DNA of 64,000 nucleotides from Rhodococcus sp. W8901. Its GTDB lineage: Bacteria > Actinomycetota > Actinomycetes > Mycobacteriales > Mycobacteriaceae. Below, piece by piece: positions 40,545-51,922 of the stretch. Location of the stretch: positions 3,906,001-3,970,000 of the forward strand of contig NZ_CP054690.1 of NCBI RefSeq assembly GCF_013348805.1, read 5' to 3'. Positions within the stretch are counted from its first letter, which is position 1. Every line of letters starts with the position of its first letter. Position numbers and translations under genes: made by a program. The notes beneath the pieces were generated by a model that was not told the DNA's origin, did no database searches, and saw nothing but the letters and a program-made list of their open reading frames with translations.

Positions 40545-40648
40545 CCGGACCATCCGCCGGATGCGTCACGGCGTGTCGGTGCCGGTCGACCGACGCCCGA
40601 GCGTCACACCACAGAAGTCGACCACCGGGAACCCCACATCCCCGGTTG

Positions 40649-40668
40649 TTAAGGTTTTGCTTACCTAA
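40649..40668. promoter_or_regulatory. IdeR/DtxR iron box
   Basis: TAAGGTTTTGCTTACCTAA (40650-40668) matches 15 of 19 positions of the IdeR consensus TTAGGTTAGGCTAACCTAA. It ends 26 bases before GTG 40695, where an iron-bound repressor would block transcription. This predicts the two siderophore-binding genes are induced by iron shortage. Confidence 0.8.
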
Positions 40669-40694
40669 CCCCCTTCCTCTTGGAGTCTCGACCC

Positions 40695-41696
40695 GTGCAC
40701 ACACAGACCCGACGCCGCACCCTCACGTCCCTGGCCGCAGTCGGCGTGGCCGTCAGCCTCGCCCTCACCGGTTGCTCGTCCAGCGGGAGCACCGCCGATA
40801 CAACGGCGTCCGCGACCGACGAGTTCCCGCGGACCGTCCAGCACTTCCGCGGCGCGACCGACATCGACGCCCAGCCGCAGCGGATCGTCACGCTCGACAA
40901 CAGCTACGCGGACGCCGTCCTGCTGCTCGAGTCCCCTCTCGTCGGCTACGTCGACTACCGCGGACAGGGCCTGCCCGACTACCTCGGCGACGCGCGCGAC
41001 AAGTACGCCGCCGACGCCACCTCGGTCGGCAAGGTGTCCAACGCGAGCCTCGAGAAGGTCGCGCAGCTGCAGCCGGACCTGATCCTCTCCGCCGAGGTCC
41101 GCGACGGAAAGAACTACGAGGCGCTCTCCGCCCTCGCCCCGACGGTGTTCTCCCAGTCGACCGGCCCCACGTGGAAGGACAACATCCGCCTCGTCGCGAA
41201 GGCTCTCGGCAAGGAGGATCTGGCCGAGCAGAAGATCGGCGAATACGAGGCCCGGGCGAAGGCGATCGGCAACGAGATCAACGCCAAGGCGGACAACCCC
41301 GACGTCTCCGTCGTGCGCTTTGCCGGCGAGCCGACCGCCCGCCTCTACCGGACGACGTCGTTCAGCGGCATCGTCCTCGCCGACGCCGGACTGGCCCGGC
41401 CGGACAGCCAGGGCCCGGACCCGGCCGACGCCGGCAGCATCATGAACTCGATCAGCCCCGAGCGGATCAACGAGGCCGACGCCGACGTCGTCTTCGTCGC
41501 GACGTACGAGGATCCCGAGGGCAAGTCGATGAAGGCGGCGGAGGCCTTCCTGCAGAACCCACTGTGGGGGACGCTGAAGGGCCGCATCGTGGAGGTCGAC
41601 GACGCGATGTGGATGACGCCGGTCAGCATCCAGGGCGCGCACAAGATCCTCTACGACCTCGCGCAGGCATTCGGGGTGGATCCGCACAACGGCTAA
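40695..41696 (+). CDS. iron-siderophore ABC-transporter substrate-binding lipoprotein (FecB-like)
   Basis: 333 residues from GTG 40695, which has TTGGAG nine bases upstream; an in-frame TTG at 40680 is an alternative. The lipoprotein signal ends at LALTGC. The mature part is a class III periplasmic binding fold (FhuD/FepB type): PQRIVTLDNSYADAVLLL, LEKVAQLQPDLILS and LAPTVFSQ mark the two lobes and helix backbone. It should bind a ferric siderophore outside the membrane. An iron box lies just upstream. No permease follows; a second binding protein does. Like M. tuberculosis FecB (Rv3044) in position. Confidence 0.92.
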   Translation: MHTQTRRRTLTSLAAVGVAVSLALTGCSSSGSTADTTASATDEFPRTVQHFRGATDIDAQPQRIVTLDNSYADAVLLLESPLVGYVDYRGQGLPDYLGDARDKYAADATSVGKVSNASLEKVAQLQPDLILSAEVRDGKNYEALSALAPTVFSQSTGPTWKDNIRLVAKALGKEDLAEQKIGEYEARAKAIGNEINAKADNPDVSVVRFAGEPTARLYRTTSFSGIVLADAGLARPDSQGPDPADAGSIMNSISPERINEADADVVFVATYEDPEGKSMKAAEAFLQNPLWGTLKGRIVEVDDAMWMTPVSIQGAHKILYDLAQAFGVDPHNG

Positions 41697-41744
41697 CCTG
41701 AGTCGGCCGCACCCGCCGAGCTCGTCGAACAGGAAGTCGTCGCA

Positions 41745-42755
41745 TTGTCCAGTTCCCAGCCCGTCCGCACCGTCCGTCGAACCGCCGTGGCCGCGATGGC
41801 GGCCGCGACGCTGGTGGGACTCGCCGGCTGCAGCAATACGCCGGACGACGACGCGAGCACGATCGTGCGGACCACGACGAAGATCGCCGGCGCGGGTGTC
41901 GTGGGCATCGAACGCGACACCCACGCCGCGTGTGCGCCGGCCACCCCGGCCGACCCCGGGGCCCCGGATCCGCAGCGCATCGTCGTACTCGACAGCGCCG
42001 CAATGGATTCGGTATGCGCACTGGGACTGTGGCAGCGCGTCGTGGGTGCCGCGACGTCCGACGCCGGAACCCCGCAGCCGTCGTACCTCGGTGCCGGGGT
42101 CTCGGCGCTGCCGAGCGTCGGACCGGCCGGCTCCCCCGACGTCGGCCTGATCGCGGCGGCCGCCCCCGACCTGATCCTGGGCTCCGAACCGGCCGATCCG
42201 GCACTCGCCGACCGCCTTCGGGCGGTGGCACCCACCGTGTTCGTCGGCGCCGACCCGGTGCAGTGGAAGGACCGCTTCCTCGCATCAGGGAAGGCGCTGG
42301 GTCGCGGCATCTCCGCGCAGCAGGCTCTCGACGCCTACACCGCGGATGCCGCCCGAGTCGGGGCCGAGATCAACGCCCGGCAGACGCAGGCGTCGGTGGT
42401 CCGGTTCGGTTCGGATTCCTTGGCGATCGAGGGGCCGGGCAGCTTCTCGGGTCAGGTCCTGGCCGACACCGGCGTACAGCGACCGGCGTATCAGCGACTC
42501 GACGTGGCGTCCAAGGACATCGACGATCTCGGCGACGCGGAGGGCGATCTGATCTATGTCAGCTTCGACGGACCGGGCGGGCTCGAACACGGAACGTCGG
42601 TCATGGAGTCCGACGACTGGCACGAACTCGGTGCCGTGACCGACAAGCGCGTCTTCGCCGTCGACGACGCGATCTGGAACGACGGCAACGGCCTCGTCGC
42701 AGCACGGGCGGTCGTCACCGACCTGCAGCGCAGCCTCAACGAGTACGTCAGCTAG
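41745..42755 (+). CDS. second FecB-like siderophore-binding lipoprotein
   Basis: 336 residues from TTG 41745, preceded by AGGAAG at good spacing. The lipobox is VGLAGC. Body: RIVVLDSAAMDSVCALGL, AAAPDLILG and LRAVAPTVFVG, the same two-lobed fold as its neighbour, with which it is clearly homologous but diverged. Two extra cysteines (HAACAP and SVCALG) could form a disulfide. It begins 48 bases after the first gene and is likely under the same iron box. Either a paralogue for a different siderophore or a partner in the same uptake complex. Confidence 0.88.
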   Translation: MSSSQPVRTVRRTAVAAMAAATLVGLAGCSNTPDDDASTIVRTTTKIAGAGVVGIERDTHAACAPATPADPGAPDPQRIVVLDSAAMDSVCALGLWQRVVGAATSDAGTPQPSYLGAGVSALPSVGPAGSPDVGLIAAAAPDLILGSEPADPALADRLRAVAPTVFVGADPVQWKDRFLASGKALGRGISAQQALDAYTADAARVGAEINARQTQASVVRFGSDSLAIEGPGSFSGQVLADTGVQRPAYQRLDVASKDIDDLGDAEGDLIYVSFDGPGGLEHGTSVMESDDWHELGAVTDKRVFAVDDAIWNDGNGLVAARAVVTDLQRSLNEYVS

Positions 42756-42762
42756 GCCGACG

Positions 42763-43239
42763 ATGCCGGTCCCCGAATTCGTTGCGGCCCTACGTGAACA
42801 CGTCGGTCACGCCCCGCTGTTCCTGTCGGGCGTCAGCGCCGTCGTGATCGACGACGACGGTCGCCTCCTGCTCACCCAGCGGTCCGACAACGGCCGGTGG
42901 GCCGTCGTCTCCGGCATCCTCGAACCCGGCGAGAAACCCGGCGCCGCCGTCCTGCGGGAGATCCGCGAGGAAACCGGGGTGGACGCGGAACTGGTGCGTG
43001 TCACCAGCGTCGACACCGCCGGCCCCGTCACGTATCCCAACGGCGACATCGCCAGCTATCTCGACGTGTGCTTCCTCGTGCGCGCCGTGTCGGGTGAGGC
43101 GCGCGTCGCGGACGAGGAGAACCTCGACGTGCGTTGGTTCTCGCCCGACGGCCTCCCCGCCGACCTGACCGAGTCGTCACGGATGCGGATCGAGAAGGCG
43201 CTCGGCGACGACCCGCGGGCCTGGTTCGTCCGCGAGTGA
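42763..43239 (+). CDS. NUDIX hydrolase, MutT-like
   Basis: 158 residues. NUDIX box GILEPGEKPGAAVLREIREE followed by TG (about 48-69) is intact, with the R-E-x2-E-E-x-G metal site. Small single-domain enzyme that hydrolyses a nucleoside diphosphate linked to another moiety; substrate unknown. It starts 7 bases after the second binding-lipoprotein stop and is probably on the same transcript. Confidence 0.9.
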   Translation: MPVPEFVAALREHVGHAPLFLSGVSAVVIDDDGRLLLTQRSDNGRWAVVSGILEPGEKPGAAVLREIREETGVDAELVRVTSVDTAGPVTYPNGDIASYLDVCFLVRAVSGEARVADEENLDVRWFSPDGLPADLTESSRMRIEKALGDDPRAWFVRE

Positions 43240-43254
43240 GTGCGTCACTCCCCC

Positions 43255-43641
43255 TCAGCCTTTCGCGGTCTCCCACAACCCCATGACGTTGCCCTCGGTG
43301 TCCCGGAAGTAGGCGGCGAAGCCCATCTCGCCGACGGGCTGCTTCGCCGAGACCGTCGCGCCACCGAGCGACTCGATCTTCGCGAGCGCGGCATCGATGT
43401 CGGGGACGTCGATCGTGATCACCGGCCCCTGGGGATCCTGGTCCGCGCGCCGGAACATGCCGCCACCGATGTACCCGGGTTCGTTCGGCATCCCCGAATC
43501 CTCGACCGGCCCGGTGGACACGCCGGTGTACTCGAGCTCGGGCATCTCGGTGACGTTCCAGCCGAATGCCACCTTGTAGAAACTTCGTGCCCGGTCACCG
43601 TCGTCGAACGGTACCTCGAAATGCACTACTCGACCACTCAT
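43255..43641 (-). CDS. VOC-family (glyoxalase/bleomycin-resistance fold) protein
   Basis: 128 residues. Two beta-alpha-beta-beta-beta repeats of the vicinal-oxygen-chelate fold: VVHFEVPFDDGDRARSFY at the start, then a second-half FRDTEGNVMGLWE carrying the usual metal-ligand Glu; the early His (VVHFEV) is also kept. It could be a lyase, dioxygenase or binding protein. Convergent with the NUDIX gene (15 bases). Confidence 0.85.
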   Translation of the reverse strand: MSGRVVHFEVPFDDGDRARSFYKVAFGWNVTEMPELEYTGVSTGPVEDSGMPNEPGYIGGGMFRRADQDPQGPVITIDVPDIDAALAKIESLGGATVSAKQPVGEMGFAAYFRDTEGNVMGLWETAKG

Positions 43642-43785
43642 TACCGTCTCCTAGATCGTCGTCGGGCATCGTCGGCTCGGTCCTACAACCTCGACACTAG
43701 GCGCGGCTCACCTCCGCGACAACGGTCCGAACGAAACCTGGCCCTCGCCATTGCCTTTCGCGGCAGCGTCCGTCACTCTTCTGCG

Positions 43786-44274
43786 GTGACCACATCAGGG
43801 TTCGACGCAACCAGGCCCCCGGGAACGACACCGGTGCCGACGGAACTTCCGGACAAGCACGGCGAGTCGGACGACCCGCGGTATCCGTCGCCGCGCCAAC
43901 TGCGTCAGGCGATCGCCTTCGTCATCGACCTCGTCCTGCACATCGCAGTCGGCGTCGTCGGAATGATCGTGTGCCTCGATATTCCGGCAGTGTCGGATTG
44001 GGCACCGCTCGCGCTCCCGATCGGATGGATCCTCGCGTCACTCCTGCAGCGCGTCGTGGCCCAACGGATCTTCCACACGACCGTCGGCAAGGCACTGGCC
44101 GGCGTGTGTGTCATCCGCCCGTCCGACGGGCAGTGGCCGACCACCGGCTACCTGCTGAAGTGGTGGCTGATCGGGGCGTTCGACGTCGTCGGCACCTTCA
44201 CGGACAGCACGTGGTTGGGCGACTACGACGACTCGCCGGCCGTCGTCCGCCGCAGGGACGTCACCCTTCCCTGA
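43786..44274 (+). CDS. RDD-family membrane protein
   Basis: 162 residues from GTG 43786. A polar, proline-rich N-terminus (about 45 residues) precedes the RDD domain: QAIAFVIDLVLHIAVG (the Asp of RDD; the usual Arg is not clear), then a second helix and a conserved FHTTVGKALAGVCVI loop. Two or three membrane helices. The role of RDD proteins is largely unknown; some are linked to transport. The alternative starts upstream were not supported. It converges on nrdF across a strong palindrome. Confidence 0.75.
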   Translation: MTTSGFDATRPPGTTPVPTELPDKHGESDDPRYPSPRQLRQAIAFVIDLVLHIAVGVVGMIVCLDIPAVSDWAPLALPIGWILASLLQRVVAQRIFHTTVGKALAGVCVIRPSDGQWPTTGYLLKWWLIGAFDVVGTFTDSTWLGDYDDSPAVVRRRDVTLP

Positions 44275-44283
44275 AAACACCGA

Positions 44284-44336
44284 CGGCCGAATGTCACACC
44301 GGTTCAGTCCAACTGAACCGGTGTGACATTCGGCCG
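44284..44336. terminator. 25-bp perfect palindrome, bidirectional terminator, family A
   Basis: Two perfect 25-bp arms (GGCCGAATGTCACACCGG, then TTCAGT) with a 3-base spacer, between the convergent RDD and nrdF genes, 9 and 16 bases from their stops. No U-run follows on either side. A sequence relative lies at 49718-49768 in the same kind of position. Confidence 0.8.
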
Positions 44337-44352
44337 AAGTGGTGCGGGTGGG

Positions 44353-47548
<3,196 letters not shown>

Positions 47549-48014
47549 TGTTCACTCTCCATGAATTGTTCGAGGCCCTCGCGCACGGCGATGACATCCT
47601 CTGGTGTTCCCATTAGTTCGAAGCGGTACAGGTACGGCACCTGACACTTCTGAGAGATCACGTTCCCGGCGAAGCAGTACGACTCGCCGAAGTTCGTGTT
47701 GCCGGCAGCAATCACCCCGCGGATGAGCGAGCGATTGTGCTTGTTGTTCAAGAATCGGATGACCTGCTTGGGCACGTAACTCGTGTCGCGCCCCATCGCC
47801 GTCGTGCCGCCCCCATAGGTGGGGAGGATCAGGACGTAGGGCTCGTCGACTCCGAACGCGCCTTCACGGTCATGGAGCGGGATGCGCGCGGCGGGGACAC
47901 CGAGCCGCTGGACGAATCGGTGTGTGTTCTCCGACACGCTGGAGAAGTACACCAGCGATGCCATCGGTGTTCACCCTCTTACTCGAGCTGAGATTCGACC
48001 GGCCCCGCGACGCT

Positions 48015-48248
48015 TCAAGCAGCGTTTGCGGTGAGGGTCTTGATGCGATCGGGTCGGAAGCCCGACCAGTGGTCGTCACCGGCCACCACGACGGGGGCCT
48101 GGAGGTATCCGAGGGCCATCACGTAGTCGCGCGCCTCGGGGCTCTCGGAGATGTCGACGATGTCGTATTCGAGACCGGCCTTGTCGAGGGCGCGGTAGGT
48201 GGCATTGCACTGAACGCAGGCGGGCTTGGTGTAGACGGTGATGCTCAT
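48015..48248 (-). CDS. nrdH: NrdH redoxin
   Basis: 77 residues. Glutaredoxin-like electron donor for NrdE, charged by thioredoxin reductase. Redox motif CVQC at 11-14, and the C-terminal WSGFRPDRI is the NrdH-specific substrate-specificity loop. First gene of the operon. Two NrdR-like boxes lie 120-167 bases upstream. A longer reading frame upstream covers the promoter and is not used. Confidence 0.96.
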   Translation of the reverse strand: MSITVYTKPACVQCNATYRALDKAGLEYDIVDISESPEARDYVMALGYLQAPVVVAGDDHWSGFRPDRIKTLTANAA

Positions 48249-48367
48249 GATGGTCCCTCTTTCCACGGCCTGACGAGCTACGGATGCGTGCTCTGCATGC
48301 CGAGGAAAAGAGCCGGTTTTCCGACCCGGGATCCGTTTCGTTCCCGTTGTGCCCCTCGGCTGTGTAG

Positions 48368-48383
48368 ACACTACACCTAGTGG
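48368..48383. promoter_or_regulatory. NrdR-like box 1
   Basis: ACACTACACCTAGTGG matches 12 of 16 positions of the NrdR consensus ACACWATATATWGTGT, with a CACTA...TAGTG inverted pair. It lies 120 bases upstream of nrdH. Confidence 0.6.
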
Positions 48384-48399
48384 CCGACAGAAACGCACA

Positions 48400-48415
48400 A
48401 CCCGAGATCTTGTGA
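48400..48415. promoter_or_regulatory. NrdR-like box 2
   Basis: ACCCGAGATCTTGTGA matches about 11 of 16 consensus positions. It is centred 32 bases from box 1, that is three helical turns, which is the usual spacing for paired NrdR sites. Confidence 0.5.
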
Positions 48416-48813
48416 GTGACACGGTTGATATTCGCAGGTTGACCCCCTCCCGGCGGCGCGCCGAGACCCACTTTCGGCGTGTCGCAGATCACGTTTGCGT
48501 CGGTGATTTCGGTCACCTCCGAACCGTCTCGGACACGCCCCCGACGCGACACGCCGCGGACACGCCGAAGACGCGCCGGCGGTGCCGTCACAAGCACCGT
48601 CGACGTGTGTTCACGGACACACTCACAACCCCTCGCCGCCCCACTCGCGCAAACGTCGGGAGCGCCGGTGCGGATGCCGGCCCCAGGGTCGGGACGGAGG
48701 GGTCCGGACGTCGCGCCGACCACCCCGAGCGACGTACCCCCCGACGCATAACTGGCCGGTAACTGGCAGGCGGCTTCCACCGTCGCCGCACCGCGGTGTG
48801 CCAATGTGATCAG
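48416..48813. other. gene-free part of the nrdH-SIP divergent region
   Basis: Together with the nrdH promoter this makes a 565-bp gap (48249-48813). It is very GC-rich with scattered GACACGCC-type repeats. Two direct TAACTGGC octamers (48749-48756 and 48760-48767) lie 11 bases apart, about 46 bases upstream of the SIP start. Short open frames here show no family likeness or ribosome sites. Confidence 0.6.
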
Positions 48814-49704
48814 GTGCCGTCGAACGAGAGCCCCTACTACTTCGCGACCGTGTCGCGGGTAGTTCGCGTGACGCCCAACATGCAACGGATCACCCTCGCC
48901 GGCGGCGACCTGACCCGCTTCACCTCGAGCGGCGACCCCGACGAGCGGCTCCTGGTGGTGTTCCCGCCCGACGACACGGACCGCCCGCCCGCGCCGGAAC
49001 CCGTCGGAGACGGATGGGACTTCCCCGGCACGGAGAGTCCCGAGATGCGCAGCTACACCGTTCGCCGCTGGGACGCCGCAACCCACGAGATGGACATCGA
49101 CTTCGCCGTGCACGACGGCGGCGCCGCCGTTCGATGGGCCCTGCAGGCGCGCCCGGGGCAGGTGCTCGGGGTGACGACGGCGTCCGGCTGGTACCGCCCG
49201 CCGACCGAATCACGCTGGCAGCTGCTGATCGCGGACATGACCGCGCTACCCGCAGTGGTGCGCATCGTCGAGGGCCTCGAGCCCGGCACGCGCGTCCACG
49301 TGATCGCGGAAGTCACGACGGCCGCGGACGCGCAACGCCTCGACACCGCCGGCGACGTCACGTTCACGTGGCTGCACGGCACCGGCAACGGCGTCGGGCC
49401 CAGTGCCCTCGCCGCCGCCGCGAGGTCGTGGACCCCACCCGACGGCCCCGGCTACGTGTGGTTCGCCGGTGAGGCAGGCCTCTCGCGCGAGGTGCGCCGG
49501 TGGGTGCGGCACGACCTGGGCTGGCCGTCCGACCGGTACGACGTCATCGGCTACTGGCGCGCCGACAAGGAGGCCTGGACCGCGCGGTACGAGCAGGCGC
49601 GCGAGCAGATCGAGGCGGCGAAGCTGGCGGCACTGACCGCGGGCGGCGACTTCGACTCGGTCCGCGACGCCGTCGACGCGGCGATGGAGCAGGCCGGGCT
49701 GTGA
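48814..49704 (+). CDS. siderophore-interacting protein (flavin-dependent ferric reductase family)
   Basis: 296 residues from GTG 48814; GTG 48796 is possible but less likely. The FAD-binding domain shows MRSYTVRRW and FAVHDGGAAVRWAL; the C-terminal SIP domain has LLIADMTALPAVVRI and VWFAGEAGLSREVRRW for pyridine-nucleotide binding. Such proteins reduce siderophore-bound iron in the cytoplasm. The C-terminal tail of about 35 residues is helical and extra. It complements the binding lipoproteins at 40695-42755. Confidence 0.92.
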   Translation: MPSNESPYYFATVSRVVRVTPNMQRITLAGGDLTRFTSSGDPDERLLVVFPPDDTDRPPAPEPVGDGWDFPGTESPEMRSYTVRRWDAATHEMDIDFAVHDGGAAVRWALQARPGQVLGVTTASGWYRPPTESRWQLLIADMTALPAVVRIVEGLEPGTRVHVIAEVTTAADAQRLDTAGDVTFTWLHGTGNGVGPSALAAAARSWTPPDGPGYVWFAGEAGLSREVRRWVRHDLGWPSDRYDVIGYWRADKEAWTARYEQAREQIEAAKLAALTAGGDFDSVRDAVDAAMEQAGL

Positions 49705-49717
49705 GCACTTCCTGAAA

Positions 49718-49768
49718 CGCCGAATGTCACATACGTTCAGTCGAACTGAACGCATGTGACATTCGGCG
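49718..49768. terminator. 24-bp palindrome, bidirectional terminator, family A
   Basis: Arms of 24 bp with one mismatch and a 3-base spacer; the core GCCGAATGTCACA...GTTCAGT is shared with 44284-44336. It sits between the convergent SIP and FMN-reductase genes, 13 and 9 bases from their stops. Confidence 0.8.
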
Positions 49769-49777
49769 AAAAGGACG

Positions 49778-50359
49778 TCAGGCGTTCGCGAGGGCCTCGG
49801 ACGCCTTGGACGCCTTGGACGCCTCGACCAGCGCGGCGACGACGCCGGCGACCTGCTGCGCAACCTCGGCGTTCTCACGCGGGTGCTGGTCGCCGAACTT
49901 CTGGATGGTGCCGCCGATGGAGAGTTCGACGTCGAGCACGTTGCCGCCGGCGATGCCGAGAGCCTTGCGGGTGTCGTCGTGCGCCCACTTGGCGGCGTTG
50001 GGGCTCGGGGACGCGCTGATCACGGCGACCGGCTTGTCCTTGACGGCGCCGGTGCCGTACGGACGCGACAGCCAGTCGATGCCGTTCTTCAGGACGGCGG
50101 GGATGGTGCCGTTGTACTCCGGGGTGACCAGGAGCAGGGCGTCCGACTCGGCCGCAGCCGCGCGCAGCTCATCGGCGCCGGGGATCGTGGCACCGGGGAC
50201 GTCGACGTCCTCGTTGTAGAAGGGGAGGTCGCCGAGACCCTCGTAGATGGTGAGCTCGACACCCTCGGGTGCGACAGCTGCCGCGGTCTCCGCGACCTGA
50301 CGGTTGACGGAGCCGGCACGGAGGCTGCCGACGAGGACGAGAACGCGGGACTGAGACAT
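49778..50359 (-). CDS. NAD(P)H-dependent FMN reductase (Rv3054c-like)
   Basis: 193 residues from ATG 50359, with GAAGGAAC upstream. Flavodoxin-like fold: FMN loop GSLRAGSVNRQVA (about 11-23), LLLVTPEYNGTIPAVLKNGIDW (core TPEYNGTIPAVLKN) and the SRPYGTG loop. Reduces FMN or quinones. The C-terminal EASKASKASEALANA comes from a 9-bp tandem repeat. It is divergent from a TetR gene with a palindromic operator between, the classic layout of a TetR-controlled reductase; the same pair is recalled as Rv3054c/Rv3055. Confidence 0.92.
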   Translation of the reverse strand: MSQSRVLVLVGSLRAGSVNRQVAETAAAVAPEGVELTIYEGLGDLPFYNEDVDVPGATIPGADELRAAAAESDALLLVTPEYNGTIPAVLKNGIDWLSRPYGTGAVKDKPVAVISASPSPNAAKWAHDDTRKALGIAGGNVLDVELSIGGTIQKFGDQHPRENAEVAQQVAGVVAALVEASKASKASEALANA

Positions 50360-50412
50360 GGGAAGTTCCTTCGGTGATCCGGTCGATAACGCCGTGGACA
50401 TGTATAGCAGCA

Positions 50413-50434
50413 CAAACGGACCGCGGTCCACTTG
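50413..50434. promoter_or_regulatory. TetR-type operator between reductase and regulator genes
   Basis: A perfect 12-bp palindrome GGACCGCGGTCC (50418-50429) extended by CAA...TTG to 22 bp with two unmatched positions in each arm. It lies 53 bases upstream of the reductase and just before the regulator's -10 element, so one dimer pair could repress both. Confidence 0.72.
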
Positions 50435-50449
50435 CATTCCCGCCTGGGC

Positions 50450-50455
50450 TACGAT
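50450..50455 (+). promoter_or_regulatory. -10 element of the TetR gene
   Basis: TACGAT ends 6 bases before GTG 50462. It implies a leaderless message and supports GTG 50462 over the in-frame ATG at 50432, which lies within the operator flank. Confidence 0.5.
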
Positions 50456-50461
50456 GCTCAC

Positions 50462-51076
50462 GTGAACAGCCCGCTGCTTCCGCTGGTGGACGCCGAGATC
50501 CCCGAGCGATGTGATGCCGCCCGCAATCGGAAACTGCTCCTCGACGCTGCCGCTCGACTGGTCGCCGAGCGAGGCGTCGACGCCGTGACGATGGAGGCCG
50601 TCGCCGCCACGGCCGGAGTCGGCAAGGGCACCGTCTTCCGCCGCTTCGGCAGCCGCTCGGGCCTGATGAACGCGCTGCTCGACCACACCGAGCGCGAACT
50701 GCAGCACGCCTTCATGTTCGGGCCCGCACCGCTCGGCCCGGGCGCCGACCCCATCGTCCGCCTCGTCGCGTTCGGGCGTGCACGCCTCGACATGGTCGCC
50801 GTCCAGGGAGACATCCTGCGGGCCGCCGAGGACTCCCCCGAGTTCCGGTTCGCCGGTCCGGCCCGGGCCGTGAGCCTGCGACACATCGTGACGCTCCTCA
50901 CCGTCGCGGGCGTCGACGGGGACACCGAACTTCTCGGCACAGCCCTGCTGGCACCGCTCGAGGCGAGCCTCGTGCTGCACCAGATCCGCACCCTCGGAAT
51001 GTCGGAGAGACGGATCGCCGACGCCTGGGAAGACCTGGCCCGCAGGATCACCCGTTCGGCGCCGCCCGCCGACTAG
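50462..51076 (+). CDS. TetR-family transcriptional regulator (Rv3055-like)
   Basis: 204 residues. N-terminal helix-turn-helix: LLLDAAARLVAERGVDAVTM then AVAATAGVGKGTVFRRFGSR, the TetR recognition helix. The C-terminal ligand domain is variable as usual. It is expected to repress the divergent FMN reductase and itself at 50413-50434; the inducer is unknown, perhaps a quinone or redox-cycling compound. Confidence 0.93.
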   Translation: MNSPLLPLVDAEIPERCDAARNRKLLLDAAARLVAERGVDAVTMEAVAATAGVGKGTVFRRFGSRSGLMNALLDHTERELQHAFMFGPAPLGPGADPIVRLVAFGRARLDMVAVQGDILRAAEDSPEFRFAGPARAVSLRHIVTLLTVAGVDGDTELLGTALLAPLEASLVLHQIRTLGMSERRIADAWEDLARRITRSAPPAD

Positions 51077-51079
51077 GGT
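51074..51079 (+). promoter_or_regulatory. -10 element of the META lipoprotein gene
   Basis: TAGGGT, overlapping the TetR stop codon, ends 6 bases before ATG 51086, another leaderless-type spacing. Confidence 0.45.
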
Positions 51080-51085
51080 GTGGTC

Positions 51086-51907
51086 ATGCGCACGTCGTTG
51101 GTCGTCCTCGCCCTCCTGTCTGCAGCCACGCTGACCGCGTGTGGCAGCAGCACCGACAGTGCGGACGCCGGGACGACGTCCGCGAGCACGTCGGCGTCGG
51201 CCGCTGCTGCGCCCGAGGACGCGCTGTGGGGGCACACATACCTCTCGGTCGCCGTCACCGGTACAGCCATCCCCGGCGGCGGCCCGCTCGAGGTCGCCTT
51301 CCCCGAGAAGGGGAACATCGCGATGAGCGCGGGCTGCAACCGCGGCGTGAGCAGCGTCGACCTGTCCGGCGGAGTCGTGAAGACCGGTCCGATCGCGACC
51401 ACCATGATGGCCTGCCCGGGCGACCTCGCGGGCGCCGACAAGTGGATGACCGACCTGTTCGCCACCCAACCGTCGTGGACGCTGACCGGCGACATCCTCA
51501 CGCTCTCGTCTCCCGGAACCACCGTCACGCTCGCCGACAAGAAGACCGCGAATCCGGATCGCCCGCTCGTCGGAACGACGTGGGTGGTCGACTCGCTGAT
51601 CGGCCCGAACGCGATCTCGACGTCGGCGGCCCTCGAGACGTCGGCACCGACGTTGACGATCGGCGACAACGGGCAGGCCACCGGATCCACCGGATGCAAT
51701 CGTTTCAACGGTCCCGCCCAGGTCGGCGAGAGCACCGTCATGTTCGGTCCGCTGGCCACCACCAGGATGGCGTGCCCGACGGACGTCGCCGAGGTGGAGC
51801 AGGCCGTGCGGCACGTCCTCGACGGCGAGGTCACCTACACGATCGACGGCGACACCATGAAGCTGATGCGCGCCGACAGCACCGGCCTGGGACTGCGCGG
51901 CCAGTAG
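51086..51907 (+). CDS. META-domain lipoprotein (two META domains)
   Basis: 273 residues. Lipoprotein signal ending at TLTAC, a Ser/Thr/Ala linker, then two META/HslJ-like domains (about 45-140 and 150-270), each with a GCNR motif (SAGCNRGVSS and STGCNRFNGP) and a MACP near its end. META domains are heat- or antibiotic-stress-related envelope modules without a known catalytic role. The paired cysteines could form disulfides outside the membrane. Confidence 0.85.
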   Translation: MRTSLVVLALLSAATLTACGSSTDSADAGTTSASTSASAAAAPEDALWGHTYLSVAVTGTAIPGGGPLEVAFPEKGNIAMSAGCNRGVSSVDLSGGVVKTGPIATTMMACPGDLAGADKWMTDLFATQPSWTLTGDILTLSSPGTTVTLADKKTANPDRPLVGTTWVVDSLIGPNAISTSAALETSAPTLTIGDNGQATGSTGCNRFNGPAQVGESTVMFGPLATTRMACPTDVAEVEQAVRHVLDGEVTYTIDGDTMKLMRADSTGLGLRGQ

Positions 51908-51922
51908 GCGACCACGCCTACG

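Larger units (their letters stand above)
40340..40694. other. 355-bp regulatory gap between ctaD and the siderophore-binding gene
   Basis: A divergent region with no gene. It carries the ctaD promoter side, a DosR-like 20-mer centred near 40534, and an IdeR-type iron box at 40649-40668 next to the start of the binding-protein gene. A direct comparison for a ctaD 5' leader was not possible. Confidence 0.7.

Noticed and set aside
48349-48809. Short open frames in the nrdH-SIP gap
   Set aside because: Three overlapping frames, none with a ribosome site, family motif or plausible composition.
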